64,000 nucleotides of DNA from assembly GCA_037176725.1 (NCBI GenBank), contig JAZBRS010000023.1, positions 26,221,001 through 26,285,000 of the forward strand. Direction: 5' to 3'. A program made the position numbers and the translations under genes. The notes beneath the pieces are model-generated. The model made no database searches and had not been told where the DNA came from. It was given only the letters and a program-made list of their open reading frames with translations. Origin of the DNA: Posidonia oceanica. Taxonomy: Eukaryota > Streptophyta > Magnoliopsida > Alismatales > Posidoniaceae. Shown here piece by piece: positions 32,956-43,809 of the stretch; positions within the stretch are counted from its first letter, which is position 1; every line of letters starts with the position of its first letter.

Positions 32956-34960
32956 GATGACAAAAACCATAAATATACAAAGCTATAGAACCAGCTCCCC
33001 CTTGGAATATGCATGAACATATGTTAATAAAATCTAAATGCACCCCTTCTTATCTTATAATAACATGATAAGCTCAAAAACATAGCTTTAAAAAACCTAT
33101 CATATTCTTCTCCCCCTTTTTGTCATAAGTAAAATGAATAGAATGCATAAATCCAAAGAAATATAAGCAATAAAAGCAAGAGCATTATCAAAAGGTAAAT
33201 GATTTTCAATAAACATTCAAACCAACTTTTATTAATAAGAATTAATAAAATCAAATTATTTTAATCAAAAATCAACTTATATAACATATTCAATAAACAT
33301 CAAAATCAATGTTAAAATATTCAATAGGAATCAACTTCATTCTCAAATGTAAAGTATTATAAAAATCATCAAAATCATCCTCAAAGGTAACATATATACA
33401 ATAAGCATCCAAATCAAACAAATATTCATAGATATTCAATAAGCTCCCCTTCCCTTCAAGCATAGATATTTATTTGCCAAAATTTACCATTTGTTAAAAG
33501 ATACCAATTGTTAAAAAAAATACTAATTTATAACAATATGTCAATTTGTGAGAAAAAATACCAAGTGAAAAAAAATCAACTTTTGTAAGATTTTCAATAA
33601 GAAATCATCAAAATCATCTTCAAAAGATAACTGATAAGCAATAAGCATCTAAAACAATTCTTTTGTTCAATAATACTCAATAAGATCAGAAATCATTTTT
33701 ATTTAATCAACAATATGATGAGTAAATAATATTCAATCAATTTCAACTTGATATGATAAATGATATGCATGAATTTTAATTTCATATGGTAAAGTCAATT
33801 GATACCAAATGTTAGATCTATACCAATATGTTAGATCAATAGGCATCAAGATCAAAAGATATTTAGTGAAAATCATCAAAATCATCAAAATCACTAATTA
33901 TAAGATAGTCAATGAATCATAGTAAGCTCCTCCTTATACCAATCATGGGTAAAGAGAAAATTCAGATATTCAATAAGCTTGAAATTCATTAATTTTTATA
34001 AAAGATACCAATCAATTGTTAAAAGATACTCAATGTTAATACCAATTGTTGGAAAATATTCAATTAAAACTTATCATCAAATCAAATACCAAAATCAATT
34101 AATATGATACCCAATGTTGAATCTATATCAATTAATAGGCATTAAGATCAAAATATTATGATGTAAAAAATATTCAATATGCTCCCTCTATCAACAAGCA
34201 TATGTAAAATAATTCAATATCAAGTAGTGATAACATTAAGAATTAAAAATTCTTGTAAAAACTCTCATTTCCATTTCAACTTGAGCAAAATGATATAACA
34301 AGATATTAACATCATCATGACAGAAAATTACATTAATTCAATCATGATAATAAAATAAAACACTATAACCCTTCGTAAGATGAGATATGTTAATTTAAAC
34401 ACAATCACATAAGATTAAATTCTGTATATAATGATTCAAAAATTTTATCAAAGGCATAAAATATTAATAAACAGTAAGATCATAAGCTATGAATATTATT
34501 TCAAAAAAAAAATTGGTTAAGAAATTCAAACTTTCAGTCATTTTGGCAAACCAGATAAAAACGGCAAACCGAATCAGGAATTTTCGGAACACCGATTTAA
34601 ATCGGTTCACCGAAAAAATTATCAGAATTTTTGTTTCATAAAAAAATCGATAGACCGAAGCAAAATGATATTCCGAAACAGGGATTTTCGGAATTCTGGA
34701 CGAAAATAAACTTCCGAAACAAGGATTTTCGGAAAGCCGATCCTAAAACGTTAAATCGAACCAGTTCGAAATTTTTTTTTTAATGAGATAAAAATTTTAG
34801 GGAATAATACCAATTGTTTGTAATGTAAATTCATGATAAATTAAGTGAAATTCCATCCAAATAATTTCATTAATCAATAAATTAAAAACATCTTTTTTAA
34901 TGAGATTTCCAAATATATGTCAATGATTGATAGTCCCATGTTCCTTCTCCTTCTTAGAGA
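32956..34960 (-). mobile_element. Copia internal region, AT-rich, pol missing
   Basis: Two kilobases of very AT-rich DNA with recurring phrases (ATACCAATTGTTAAAAGATA, TATTCAATAAGCTCCC, ATCATCAAAATCATC). No protease, integrase, RT or RNase H motif is seen in any frame. CGG(T/A)A(G/C)ACCGAA words cluster at 34540-34770. In an intact SIRE-like element about 4 kb of pol would lie here. Confidence 0.6.
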
Positions 34961-35453
34961 AATTAAGTACCAAGCAGAGATTTTGGTACCCACTTAATTT
35001 TGGGTCCAAATAGATTAGTCTTATTATTTCTCATTTTAGATATCCATTTATCTCTGTTTTCCTTCTTCATGACAAATTCATAACTTTCATTATTTTTCGG
35101 TCTAATAAAACCATTTTCATATGGAATAGCATTTTTAGGCACACTTCTATACTTCCTTCCATCAAGAATTTTCTTTCTAACATCAATTAGTAAATTCTCA
35201 CTTTTGATTTTTAAAGATGCAATGTTGCTTTCCAACAAATCAAATCTACCTTTCAAGGTATTCAACTCAGTTTTCAAAATATCATTTTCTATTTCAAATG
35301 ATTTATTCTTATATCTCAATTTTTCATTTTCATTTGAAATCAACTCATTTTCATGAGATATATCCATAAAACTTTTGTTTATACTTTTGTTTTTACCAAT
35401 CAAAGACTTATGTTTCAAATATAGCTCATTGAAGGCATCAAGTAATTCATCAA

Positions 35454-35761
35454 TTGAGAAATTTTCAATATTGTCCAAAGATGTTACCTTACTAGACATA
35501 GCCATAAAACATGAGTGAGCCACTTCACCATCTACATCGGAGATATCGCTATTATCTCATGTAGCTTGAAAAGCCTTCTTTTTCTTGGTTTTTCTCTTGT
35601 CCATCTTTTGAGAAATTTTCAATATTGTCCAAAGATGTTACCTTACTAGACATAGCCATAAAACATGAGTGAGCCACTTCACCATCTACATCGGAGATAT
35701 CGCTATCATCTCATGTAGCTTGAAAAGCCTTCTTTTTCTTGGTTTTTCTCTTGTCCATCTT
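35454..35761. repeat. 154 bp tandem duplication in copia gag
   Basis: Copies 35454-35607 and 35608-35761 differ by a single base that I can see (GCTATTATC versus GCTATCATC). 154 is not divisible by three, so the duplication breaks the frame. Confidence 0.9.
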
Positions 35762-36210
35762 TTGAATCCTTTCTTTCTTTAATTAAGAATGACTTGAACT
35801 TGTTAGTAATAAAAGCAAAATCTTCCTCATCCGAATCATCCGATTCGATTGAGGCATTAAATGCAATACTCTTCTTTTCTGGAACTTTTTCTATTTCCTT
35901 CTCAATCATTTGTACTTCATAGGAAGTGAGATTTCTTATGAGTTCTTCTAGTGAATAATTTGAGAGGTCTTTTGTCTCTTCAATGGCAGTAGTCTTTCTC
36001 TCCCAATCTGGAGTTAAAGACCGGAGAATTTTCCTAACTAGATCACTTTGAGAAAAACTTTTACCAAGTGATTGCAAATTATTTGTAATATCAGAAAATC
36101 TAGTAAACATGTTTTCAATGGATTCATTAGGTTGCATTTTAAACATTTCATACTTATGTACAAACATATTAATTTTTGTTTCTTTTACTTGGTTTGTTCC
36201 CTCATGAGTT

Positions 36211-36242
36211 ACTTCTAAAATATGCCACTTCTAAAATATGCC
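36211..36242. repeat. 16 bp tandem duplication in copia gag
   Basis: ACTTCTAAAATATGCC occurs twice in a row, 36211-36226 and 36227-36242, shifting the frame by one base. Confidence 0.9.
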
Positions 36243-36587
36243 ATGCATCATAAGAAGTACTACAATTAGAAATTCGATTGAATTTAGCTTGACTAATAGC
36301 ACAAAATAAAGTGTTCAATCCCTTAGCATCTAAAGTAGCTAATTTCATTTCATTTTCATTCCTTTTCTTATAATCCTTCTTACTCAGAGTATAACCATTT
36401 ATAACAATGTTCCATAAATTAAAATCAATAAATTTGAGGTAAATTTGCATTCTACACTTCCAATAATTATAATTTGTATCATCAAAGAAATGAGGTCTAT
36501 ATATACTTTGTCCCTCTACAATGTTATTGTTAAATGAAACCATTCAAACTAGAAGATGTTTAAATCTTATATTCTAGAAAAACCAAA

Positions 36588-36598
36588 CTCTGATACCA
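36588..36598 (-). promoter_or_regulatory. Primer binding site (tRNA-Met) of copia element
   Basis: On the minus strand, TGGTATCAGAG starts two bases after the LTR end CCTAACA (36601). It is the classic initiator tRNA-Met complement used by Ty1/copia elements. Confidence 0.85.
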
Positions 36599-36600
36599 AT

Positions 36601-37687
36601 TGTTAGGATTTTAGGCTTCACTAGAGAGAGGTGAATGGTGATTTAAAAGATAAGTGTGGATTTTAAATTCTCTTTAACTATTTTAAGCAAATTAACAAAT
36701 AAATGAAATATGGAGATGTGGATTTGAATGTTTAAACTAAAACATGCATAGAAAGGCATGAGAAGCAATGAAAATATACACAGGTAATTTTATAGTGGTT
36801 CAACCTCCCCGGCCTAGTCCACTCCCTGAGAAATCCCCTCGAGAGTTACCTTAACTTTGATCTTGTTCCGGGCCAAGATCTTGCCGTACACCTTGACGAG
36901 ACCACGCCAAGCTCCCGCAAAAACCGCGGTAACCCTTCTCGCTCTCGGAGAAGAACTCACACAAGAAAACTGAAGATTACAACTCTGTTGACTCTTTTCT
37001 ATATCTCCCAAAACTCTTTTAGCAAGGTAGAAATGATGGGAATGTATCTCTCTTGCTTTGGGAATCTTTCTAACAAAATAGAAGTGGAATGCTTGAAAAA
37101 TAATATAGTTTGAAGCTCTATATGATGTGTGTTATCTATGTGATGAATGGGGGTCCTATTTATAAGAAAATATGGGTAAAAGTTTGACTCTAACGGTTCT
37201 TTCAACGTTCACAAACGACTAGTAAAACGGTAGACCGAAACTTTTCGGTATGCCATTTTAGCTCAGATTGTTATAGCAAATACGATCAATTCGGTAGACT
37301 GTAAAATTTCAGTATGTCGAAAATCTCTGAGTCAGTAGACCGTAAAATTTCGGTATACCGTTTTGCATGAAAACTCTGCATACACAATTTCCATGATTTA
37401 TAAGTTTTTTGCAAATTTTCTCGAACCACTTGCTTCTAACCTAAGTGCTTCTAACTTAAGGTACTCTAAGGTTAACTAGGTCACTCTTTCATGATTTTTG
37501 GAGATTTTACAAAAGACATATTACAACTCAAATATAATACAAAAGTTACATATTTAAAGTTGAACACAAATCTTCATGTCTTCATTGAAGCTTCATAAGC
37601 CATTTCGCCTTCTTAACCTAATAAAAAATGTTAGAACACAAATTATTTTATTATCATCAAAATCGAGATGAGTCAATTTTACCAACA
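36601..37687 (-). mobile_element. SIRE-like copia 5' LTR
   Basis: On the minus strand it starts TGTTGGTAAAATTGACTC at 37687 and ends CCTAACA at 36601, 1087 bp. A TATAAATA box is at 37157-37164. CGGTAGACCG words lie at 37225-37365. It is paired with the 3' LTR at 31961-32938. The element inserted about 0.5 kb upstream of the P450 start. Confidence 0.9.
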
Positions 37688-38025
37688 AGAAGGAGTTTAT
37701 TTATAGTGACAAAGAGAATGTCCTTAGTATAACCTCCATCAGTAGAGACTTCTATCCTCTATGGTTGACTAGTGGTGAAGATAGATGTACATGGTATTTT
37801 GCCCTTTGTATCACAAACTGCATCAATAAGAGTAATCTTCTGAACTTTCGCTTACGAACATGATTGACCCTATTAGGGTCACTATCCCTGAAATGTCTAC
37901 TTAATAATAGAATAGTCGCTACATTAATACATGGAATCCTTTTTCTTGGCTTGTGCTTGCCTCCTCGCCTACGTATTCATCGCCCCTATCCTCTTCCTCC
38001 TCTCCCTCAGCCGTTAGATGCATGT
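37688..38025. other. Intergenic between copia 5' LTR and P450
   Basis: No gene or repeat recognised. A pyrimidine-rich run (37960-38010) ends near a duplicated promoter segment. This may hold what is left of the P450 promoter. Confidence 0.4.
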
Positions 38026-38209
38026 AACGGCTGATGTTGCTTGCCTGTCCACACGAAATTCCTCCCGATATGTGTATTGTCATTGTTAGAAGGCAAACAC
38101 AAGACCACGTAAATTCTAACGGCTTATGTTAATTGCCTACCCACACGAAATTCCTCCAGATATTTGTATTGCCATTGTTATAAAGCAAGCACAAGACCAC
38201 GTCTATCAC
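38026..38209. repeat. 92 bp tandem duplication upstream of P450
   Basis: Two diverged copies begin AACGGCT(G/T)ATGTT and contain CCACACGAAATTCCTCC and AAGCACAAGACCACGT-like text, 38026-38117 and 38118-38209. It lies directly before the likely P450 start codon, so it duplicates promoter or 5' UTR sequence and creates an artificial upstream extension of the open frame to 38126. Confidence 0.8.
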
Positions 38210-38228
38210 ACATGCAATAGAGCTAGCA

Positions 38229-40486
38229 ATGGAGTTGGAACTCCATGGGCAGCAATCTTTCTCCTCTCCGTCCTCTCCTTCTTCATATTTCTGAAGAAGA
38301 AGAAAAATAACTCTACCAAATTGCCACCAGGGCCATGGAAGTTGCCCATCATAGGCAGCGTCCACCACCTCCCCGGCGACATCCCACACCGCCGTCTCCG
38401 CGACCTGTCGCTGAAACACGGCCCTCTCATGCACCTGCAGCTCGGCGAGATCTCGACCGTCGTGGTCTCCTCCTCCGACACGGCCAGAGAGGTCCTGAAG
38501 ACCCACGACCTCGCCCTCGCCAATCGGCCGGAGCTGCTGGCAGCCAGGTTCTTGACCTACGGCAACACCGACATCCTCTTCTCCCCCTACGGCAACTACT
38601 GGAGGGAGCTGAGGAGGATCTGCGTCCTCGAGCTGCACAGCGCGAGGCGCGTGGAGTCCTTCCGGAGGGTCCGGGGGGAGGAGGTGGCCGACATGATCAG
38701 GACCATCCACGAACAGTCTATACCTGGCGGTACTCAAGTCGACCTCACGGAGCTGTTCTCGTCGCTGACCAACAACATCATATCGCGTGCAGCCTTCGGG
38801 GAGAAGTGCAAGCACAAGGACAGGCTGTTGGTGAGCTTGCAAGAAGCGTTCGAATTGATTGTTGGATTCCATTACACGGACATGTTCCCTTCTCTGCAGT
38901 TCACCGCCAAGTTCACTGGGTACAAGAGGAAGCTGGAGAGGTTGCACCGAAGGATTGATGGTATACTTGATGAGATCATAAAGGAACGTAGGAAGAAGAG
39001 GGGAGATAGGGAGGGGGAGGAGGTGGAAGAGGAGGATATGCTTGATGTTCTTCTCAGGCTCCGGGAACAAGGTGGTGATGAATTCTCTCTCACCACCGAC
39101 AACATGAAGGCTGTTATTCTGGTGAGTATCATGAATACTTCTAATTCCATGATATATAATTCTCTTTTTTTTTGCATATACATCTGGGAAAGGAGCGAGA
39201 TCTTCCCTTAGATCACTTGTTAATTGGAGATGAGTTCCGATTCTTTTAATAGTTTCTGCCCTATGTGTATTTATTTTGACTAGAACCCAAACAAAGCAAG
39301 AAGCCAACAAGTAAGCAACCAAATAAACTCGAGAACCACAAGAACAAAAAAACAACCAAAAGATACTCACCAAACAAAGAGATATATGAGTTCAAATCTT
39401 GACAAGAGATCCTATATCCACAGTGGAGAGAACGATCAAATAATCTCAATTAAGGAAACACAATGGGAATAGAGATATCCTAATTGAGGAGTGGTTAAAT
39501 AGTATATAACTGGTCTGTTTTCTTTGTCTCGGTCTAATGATGGTAGTCGATCGACTGATCAGCTACTGATCTATCGAACTGAACCTAGAGGATGATCATG
39601 CTTCCCCTGCCTCTTTCTCTTGCCACATCTTTGTTACTCTTTTCTTGGGCTTGCTTCCGCCATAGTTTTGTCTCTCCTACCAACTCCACGAGTTCATGAC
39701 ACTCTGAAATGAAAGCACACATCAACATTTATAAATGGTTGGATTAAATCCAGTTTCCTTGGATTTATAAAAGTGTCTTGAGCTTATATGGATTGGATTT
39801 CTTTGCTCAGTGCTAATTAGTTTTGATTTGAACGACTAAACTTTATATACATAAACTCTAGTTATGGATTAACTGGTTTCCACTTACAGGACATGTTTGC
39901 AGGGGGCACTGACACATCAGCCATTACATTGGAATGGGCCATGTCAGAGCTAATGAGAAATCCTAGAGCCATGGAGAAAGCACAATCCGAGGTGAGGAAA
40001 ATCTGCGCATCCAAAACAAAGGTTGACGAGACCTCCATTGCCGAAATGAATTACCTAAAACTTGTCATCAACGAAAACTTCAGGCTCCATCCACCAGCTG
40101 CGTTAGTAAGCAAAGAGAGCAGGGAGAGTTGCATAATAGGTGGATATGAGATACCCACGAAGACCAGAGTCCTGGTGAACGTATGGGCTATAGGAAGAGA
40201 CCCAAAGCATTGGGAGAATCCTGAACGTTTCGAGCCAAAGAGATTCCACGATGGTTTACACAATTACAAGGGGACGAGTTTTGAGTTTCTTCCCTTTGGA
40301 GGGGGGAGAAGGGTTTGCCCTGGCATGACGTTCGCTGTGGCTACTGTGGAGCTTGCGCTTGTTGAGCAATGGAGATTCCACGATGTGGCTACTGGAGATT
40401 CCACGATGCTTCCGTGTTCTTCCCAAATCTTGGGGTTCTTCCCAATTTTTGGTAGTTTTTCCTCTTTTGTTCATGTTCTCTGTTGA
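38229..40486 (+). pseudogene. Cytochrome P450, CYP71 clan (CYP71D-like), probably inactivated
   Basis: The product would be an ER-anchored haem monooxygenase of specialised metabolism. Exon 1 ends at 39121 (CTG|GTGAGT), the phase 0 intron is 39122-39889 (ends TTACAG), and exon 2 starts 39890. Visible motifs are the hinge KLPPGPWKLPIIGS, helix C YWRELRRIC, I-helix AGGTDTS, ExxR as ENFR, PERF, and haem loop FEFLPFGGGRRVCPGM with its Cys ligand. Two defects stand out. The natural ATG at 38229 begins MELEL but is one base out of frame with the hydrophobic anchor WAAIFLLSVLSF; a lost C near 38243 would explain it. After VATVELAL (about 40359) the family's last 50 or so residues are replaced by unrelated sequence that stops at 40486. 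The frame also stays open upstream to 38126, through duplicated leader DNA. The substrate is unknown. Confidence 0.85.
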
Positions 40487-40726
40487 ATCCATGGCGTCAA
40501 CATCAGCTCTACTAGATGGTGGAAATTACGCTGGTGCTGGCACAAGTTTCATTGCTAGTGCTTCTTTTGTTGGGGCTCTAGTTGTCGAAGATGTTCTTGA
40601 AGTACTGGATATGGGATGGCGATGAGCAATGTTCCTCCTGTTGCGATTCACAACTGCATCACAACAAAGCTTACTGTGAAGAATTATCTCCTTTGGAAAT
40701 CACAGGTCGCTCCTTCTCTTTTGTGA
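40360..40726 (+). mobile_element. Filler DNA plus copia gag N-terminal scrap
   Basis: From 40360 the P450 sequence gives way to short copies of nearby P450 text (GAGATTCCACGATG at 40372 and 40395, TGTGGCTACTG at 40384). Then comes a frame starting ATGGCGTCAACATCAGC (40491). An ATG frame at 40622-40726 reads IHNCITTKLTVKNYLLWKSQ, the usual N-terminus of a Ty1/copia gag, then stops. No LTR or primer site is visible, so it is a captured fragment. Confidence 0.55.
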
Positions 40727-40734
40727 ATTAAACA

Positions 40735-41540
40735 TAGAGTTCAAAGTTCTAAACATTATATCTAATTCTAAAATACTAAAAATATTATTTATAGAAGTAT
40801 TTTCAAAACAAAACTATTGTATAAAATACTAGGCTAATGTTAGGAACCGGTGGTTTAAAAAGATACTAGTGTATACAATACTAGGACTAATGTTAAGAAC
40901 AAAATAAATAAAAATACTTATTGTTCTTAACATTAAAGAGAAAACTTAGGATTTCAACATAGAGGATAATGTTTTGATCATACTATATATAGTACTAATA
41001 TACTAGGAATATTGTCTATAAGAGTGTTTCCAAAATAAAACTGATGTATAAAACACAACATTAAAACTAAGAACTATAATCTAAAAAGAAACTAATGTAC
41101 ACAATACTATTAATTTTGAGGATAGAATAGAAAAAAATACTAATTATTCTTAATACTAAAGAGATATTTTGTGATCTCAAACATAAAGAACAATGCTCTA
41201 AATATTATATATAGTGTTATGAAATATTACATGAAATGTTGTCTTTAACACTAATGTTCTAATACTAATAAGAACTTGTGTGTACAACACTAGGACTAAT
41301 ATTCGGAATGAATTAAATAAAAATACTTATTGTTTTTAACATTAAAGATAAAATTTTTGAATTCAACATAGAGTTCTAAACACTATATCTAGATCTAAAA
41401 AAATAGGGAAACACTAGATTAAATAGAATAATGTATGAAAAACTAGATTAAAACTTTGAGCTATAATTTAAAAAGAAACAAATGTATGCAATGCTAGTAC
41501 TAATGTTGGAAACGGTATAGACAAAAATACATATTCTTCC
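40735..41540. repeat. AT-rich degenerate tandem repeat, about 200 bp x 4
   Basis: Phrases such as ACAATACTAGGACTAATGTT, AAATAAAAATACTTATTGTT and AACATAGAGTTCTAAAC recur with 180-230 bp spacing (clear anchors near 40880, 41105, 41290 and 41490). No coding frame is present. Confidence 0.65.
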
Positions 41541-42379
41541 AAAAAAAAGCAAGAAATGTCTTGTTTCCCAAAAAAGTCTTGATCTAACAAGCAACGACCA
41601 AAAGGAGTACAAATCCATGGAAACAGAACTCAAAAAAAAAAAAAAAGAACGACGATAAGAAGACAAGTGTACGAAGAATAAAAACCATAATAATAGAACT
41701 CCAAAACCCACAAAAAAGAAACTAAGGTTTATAGTCTACATCTCTTCCACTAGTAAGAAAATAAAGAGATAAAGAATGAAAAGTTTAAATATCTTATTTT
41801 TCAAATAAGTCTTGATCTAATAAGTGGCAACCTAAAAGAAGTACAAATCATGAAAATTGAACATCTGGCATTCTCACGGTCGAATAAGCAAATATTGTCA
41901 AGACACTTAACAAATGTTGCATACACACTCCTACGTAGAGCTTTCAACTTGCATCATTAGTATATGGCATTGTTATTTAAAAAGAAAAACAAATTACGTA
42001 GAACATGAAAGACAACATCTTTCGCACCAAAAATGTTAAAAAATGCACAAAAGTCACCTTTATCATCCAAACCCACCACAATAACTGCAAAGCACAACTG
42101 CCGAAACCCAAACCTAGTAGCTATCGACACCACCTCTACCAAACTCTTCCATGAATCATTCTAGTCCACAACCCAAATCCACCCCAGAAACCCAAGTCCT
42201 TTGTTGTCCACTATCCCAGCCAAAGCTTCAAACCACAACCATTGTCACCTTATCACATTGCACAATCCAAAACTATAGTCACTCAAATTCCATGACAAAG
42301 CAAACCCACCACTCAACTTTGTCGTAAGCCTCAACCTAACCCAGCATCGACGCAGTTGCTGGTCCTTGTCCCTTGAGCA
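41541..42379. other. Non-coding, AT-rich, with one dispersed duplication
   Basis: A segment around AAGTCTTGATCTAACAAGC (41570) recurs with changes at 41805. An A-run lies at 41630-41647. From 42050 the text becomes C-rich without a recognised frame. No gene supported. Confidence 0.4.
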
Positions 42380-42911
42380 TGTTGCCACCTATTGAGTTAA
42401 AATCCAATTAAATATGAGCTAATATAAAATTAATTAAAGTATTATAGGTTATTTTGTGATTAGGCTCATTAAAAGTGATTTATTTGGTTTTAGATTGAGC
42501 CTATTGACTTCTTAAGTGATATGGGTTTAATGTGTAGAGACCAATTGGTCATATTTCTATTTGTTGATGGGTCAAATTTAAAATATGTAAAATTATAGAG
42601 TTCTATAAATAAGGGGTCATGGTCCCCAAACCCCAAACTTTTGACCTTCCTTCTCTCTCACCCCCATCTTGAGAAAGACAAGACAAGAGGAGTTTGGTGG
42701 TTTGAAAGATCAGATTTCGAGCAAGCATAAAGGGTGATCGCTCCAGTTTTCATTATGGATTCAGGTACGCTTCCGATTATGTTCAATCCTTAATGATTTA
42801 TCATGTTAAAATCTTTGTGGGAAGAACATATGGTTTCTCCTCTTTTGTGTTCTTCCTTAATTTAGATTATGATATGTTAATCTATATATTAAGATATATT
42901 AATTTTTAACA
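42380..42911 (+). mobile_element. Copia 5' LTR (left boundary approximate)
   Basis: It ends TTTTTAACA at 42911, then the primer site. A TATAAATAAGG box is at 42604-42614 and a plausible transcript start region follows. I place the start at TGTTGCC (42380) because it mirrors the AACA end, but no 3' LTR is available to confirm it. Confidence 0.5.
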
Positions 42912-42913
42912 AG

Positions 42914-42925
42914 TGGTACCATAAC
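42914..42925 (+). promoter_or_regulatory. Degenerate tRNA-Met primer binding site
   Basis: TGGTACCATAAC just after the LTR end resembles the copia consensus TGGTATCAGAGC with several changes. Confidence 0.5.
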
Positions 42926-43037
42926 TAAATCATGATTAAATCATCAAGGACTTGAATCATGTTTGATCTATGTAGAAATTAATTTTTCTTTGGATTTCAT
43001 ATCAAGAAATTAGAGATTTTTTAGCTGCAGTGGCCAC

Positions 43038-43302
43038 AACGGACGTCCGCCACGATTGCGATAATCATCAGGGAATTGGCAGACGTCCGCTCAGGTTTTT
43101 CTTGTCATCAGGGATTAAACGAACGTCCGCTAGATCTCTATGAACATCAAGGATTGAACAGACGTCTGCTAGATCCTTGTGGAAATTAGGGAAATAACGG
43201 ACGTCCACTACTTCATCGTGAGCTTCAGTGTTTTTGTGGACGTCCACCAAGACACCTTTGTGCATTCAGTGTTTGTGCGGACGTCCACGCGAATGTCCAC
43301 CA
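43038..43302. repeat. Array of CGGACGTCCG-like palindromes x 8
   Basis: Near-palindromes centred on GACGTC or variants occur at 43040, 43080, 43121, 43160, 43198, 43237, 43278 and 43291, mostly about 40 bp apart. Spacer phrases such as CATCAGGGAT recur. They lie in the copia leader between primer site and gag. Confidence 0.85.
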
Positions 43303-43809
43303 GTGCACAGTTTTACCAATATATATTATTTAACTTTTGGTGCTTCTTCTTTTGGATGTTTGATATTTCTAAAATAGATTAATTGAAGCAAGATGTTACC
43401 AAAGTAACATCTCTTGTGTAAATTGATTTATTTAGAATATTAAGATGATTGTGTGTTTGAAATTCATGCAGATAGTAATCGACCCAAAGGAAGGTTACTA
43501 TTTGGCCGAATACCAATTACACCTGTGGTGATAAATACGTGACAATTATACAGTTATTCATGTGGATAACAAGTCGGTCCAAAGGAAGGCTTACTACTTG
43601 ATAGGATTATTTGTCAGTATTTGATTACTACATGGAGAGTACCACTTACAAGTTGATATTTCTGCCTAAATGCTAAATGTTAATGTTGCACTAGGTATCT
43701 TGAGATGGACCCCATCATAAGTTAAATTTATTTGTTTGTTTCTTTATTGTTAAAGATTAATTTGGTTGTCATTAGACTAACTAATCTTTTGGTTTTAATT
43801 TATTTATTA

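Larger units (their letters stand above)
34963..36543 (-). pseudogene. SIRE-like copia gag, broken by two tandem duplications
   Basis: Three minus-strand frames read in order. 36543-36202 starts MVSFNNNIVEGQS and contains FFDDTNYNYWKCRMQIYLK (DUF4219-like). 36167-35706 contains NESIENMFTRFSDITNNLQS and SLTPDWERKTTAIEE (UBN2 domain). 35523-34963 is a coiled-coil-rich part (Asn/Lys/Glu-rich) ending GPKIKWVPKSLLGT, as in SIRE gag. The first break coincides with a 16 bp tandem duplication (36211-36242), the second with a 154 bp one (35454-35761); neither length is a multiple of three. Pol does not follow. The element could only have moved using proteins of a relative. Confidence 0.85.

Noticed and set aside
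32065..37011. 65-codon frame conserved in both copia LTRs (32065-32262 and 36814-37011, minus)
   Set aside because: LTRs are about 95 percent identical, so conservation is expected; no domain, and amino acid changes are not biased against replacement.
38129..39373. 414-codon minus-strand frame
   Set aside because: Antisense shadow of P450 exon 1, whose GC-rich third codon positions remove stops on the other strand.
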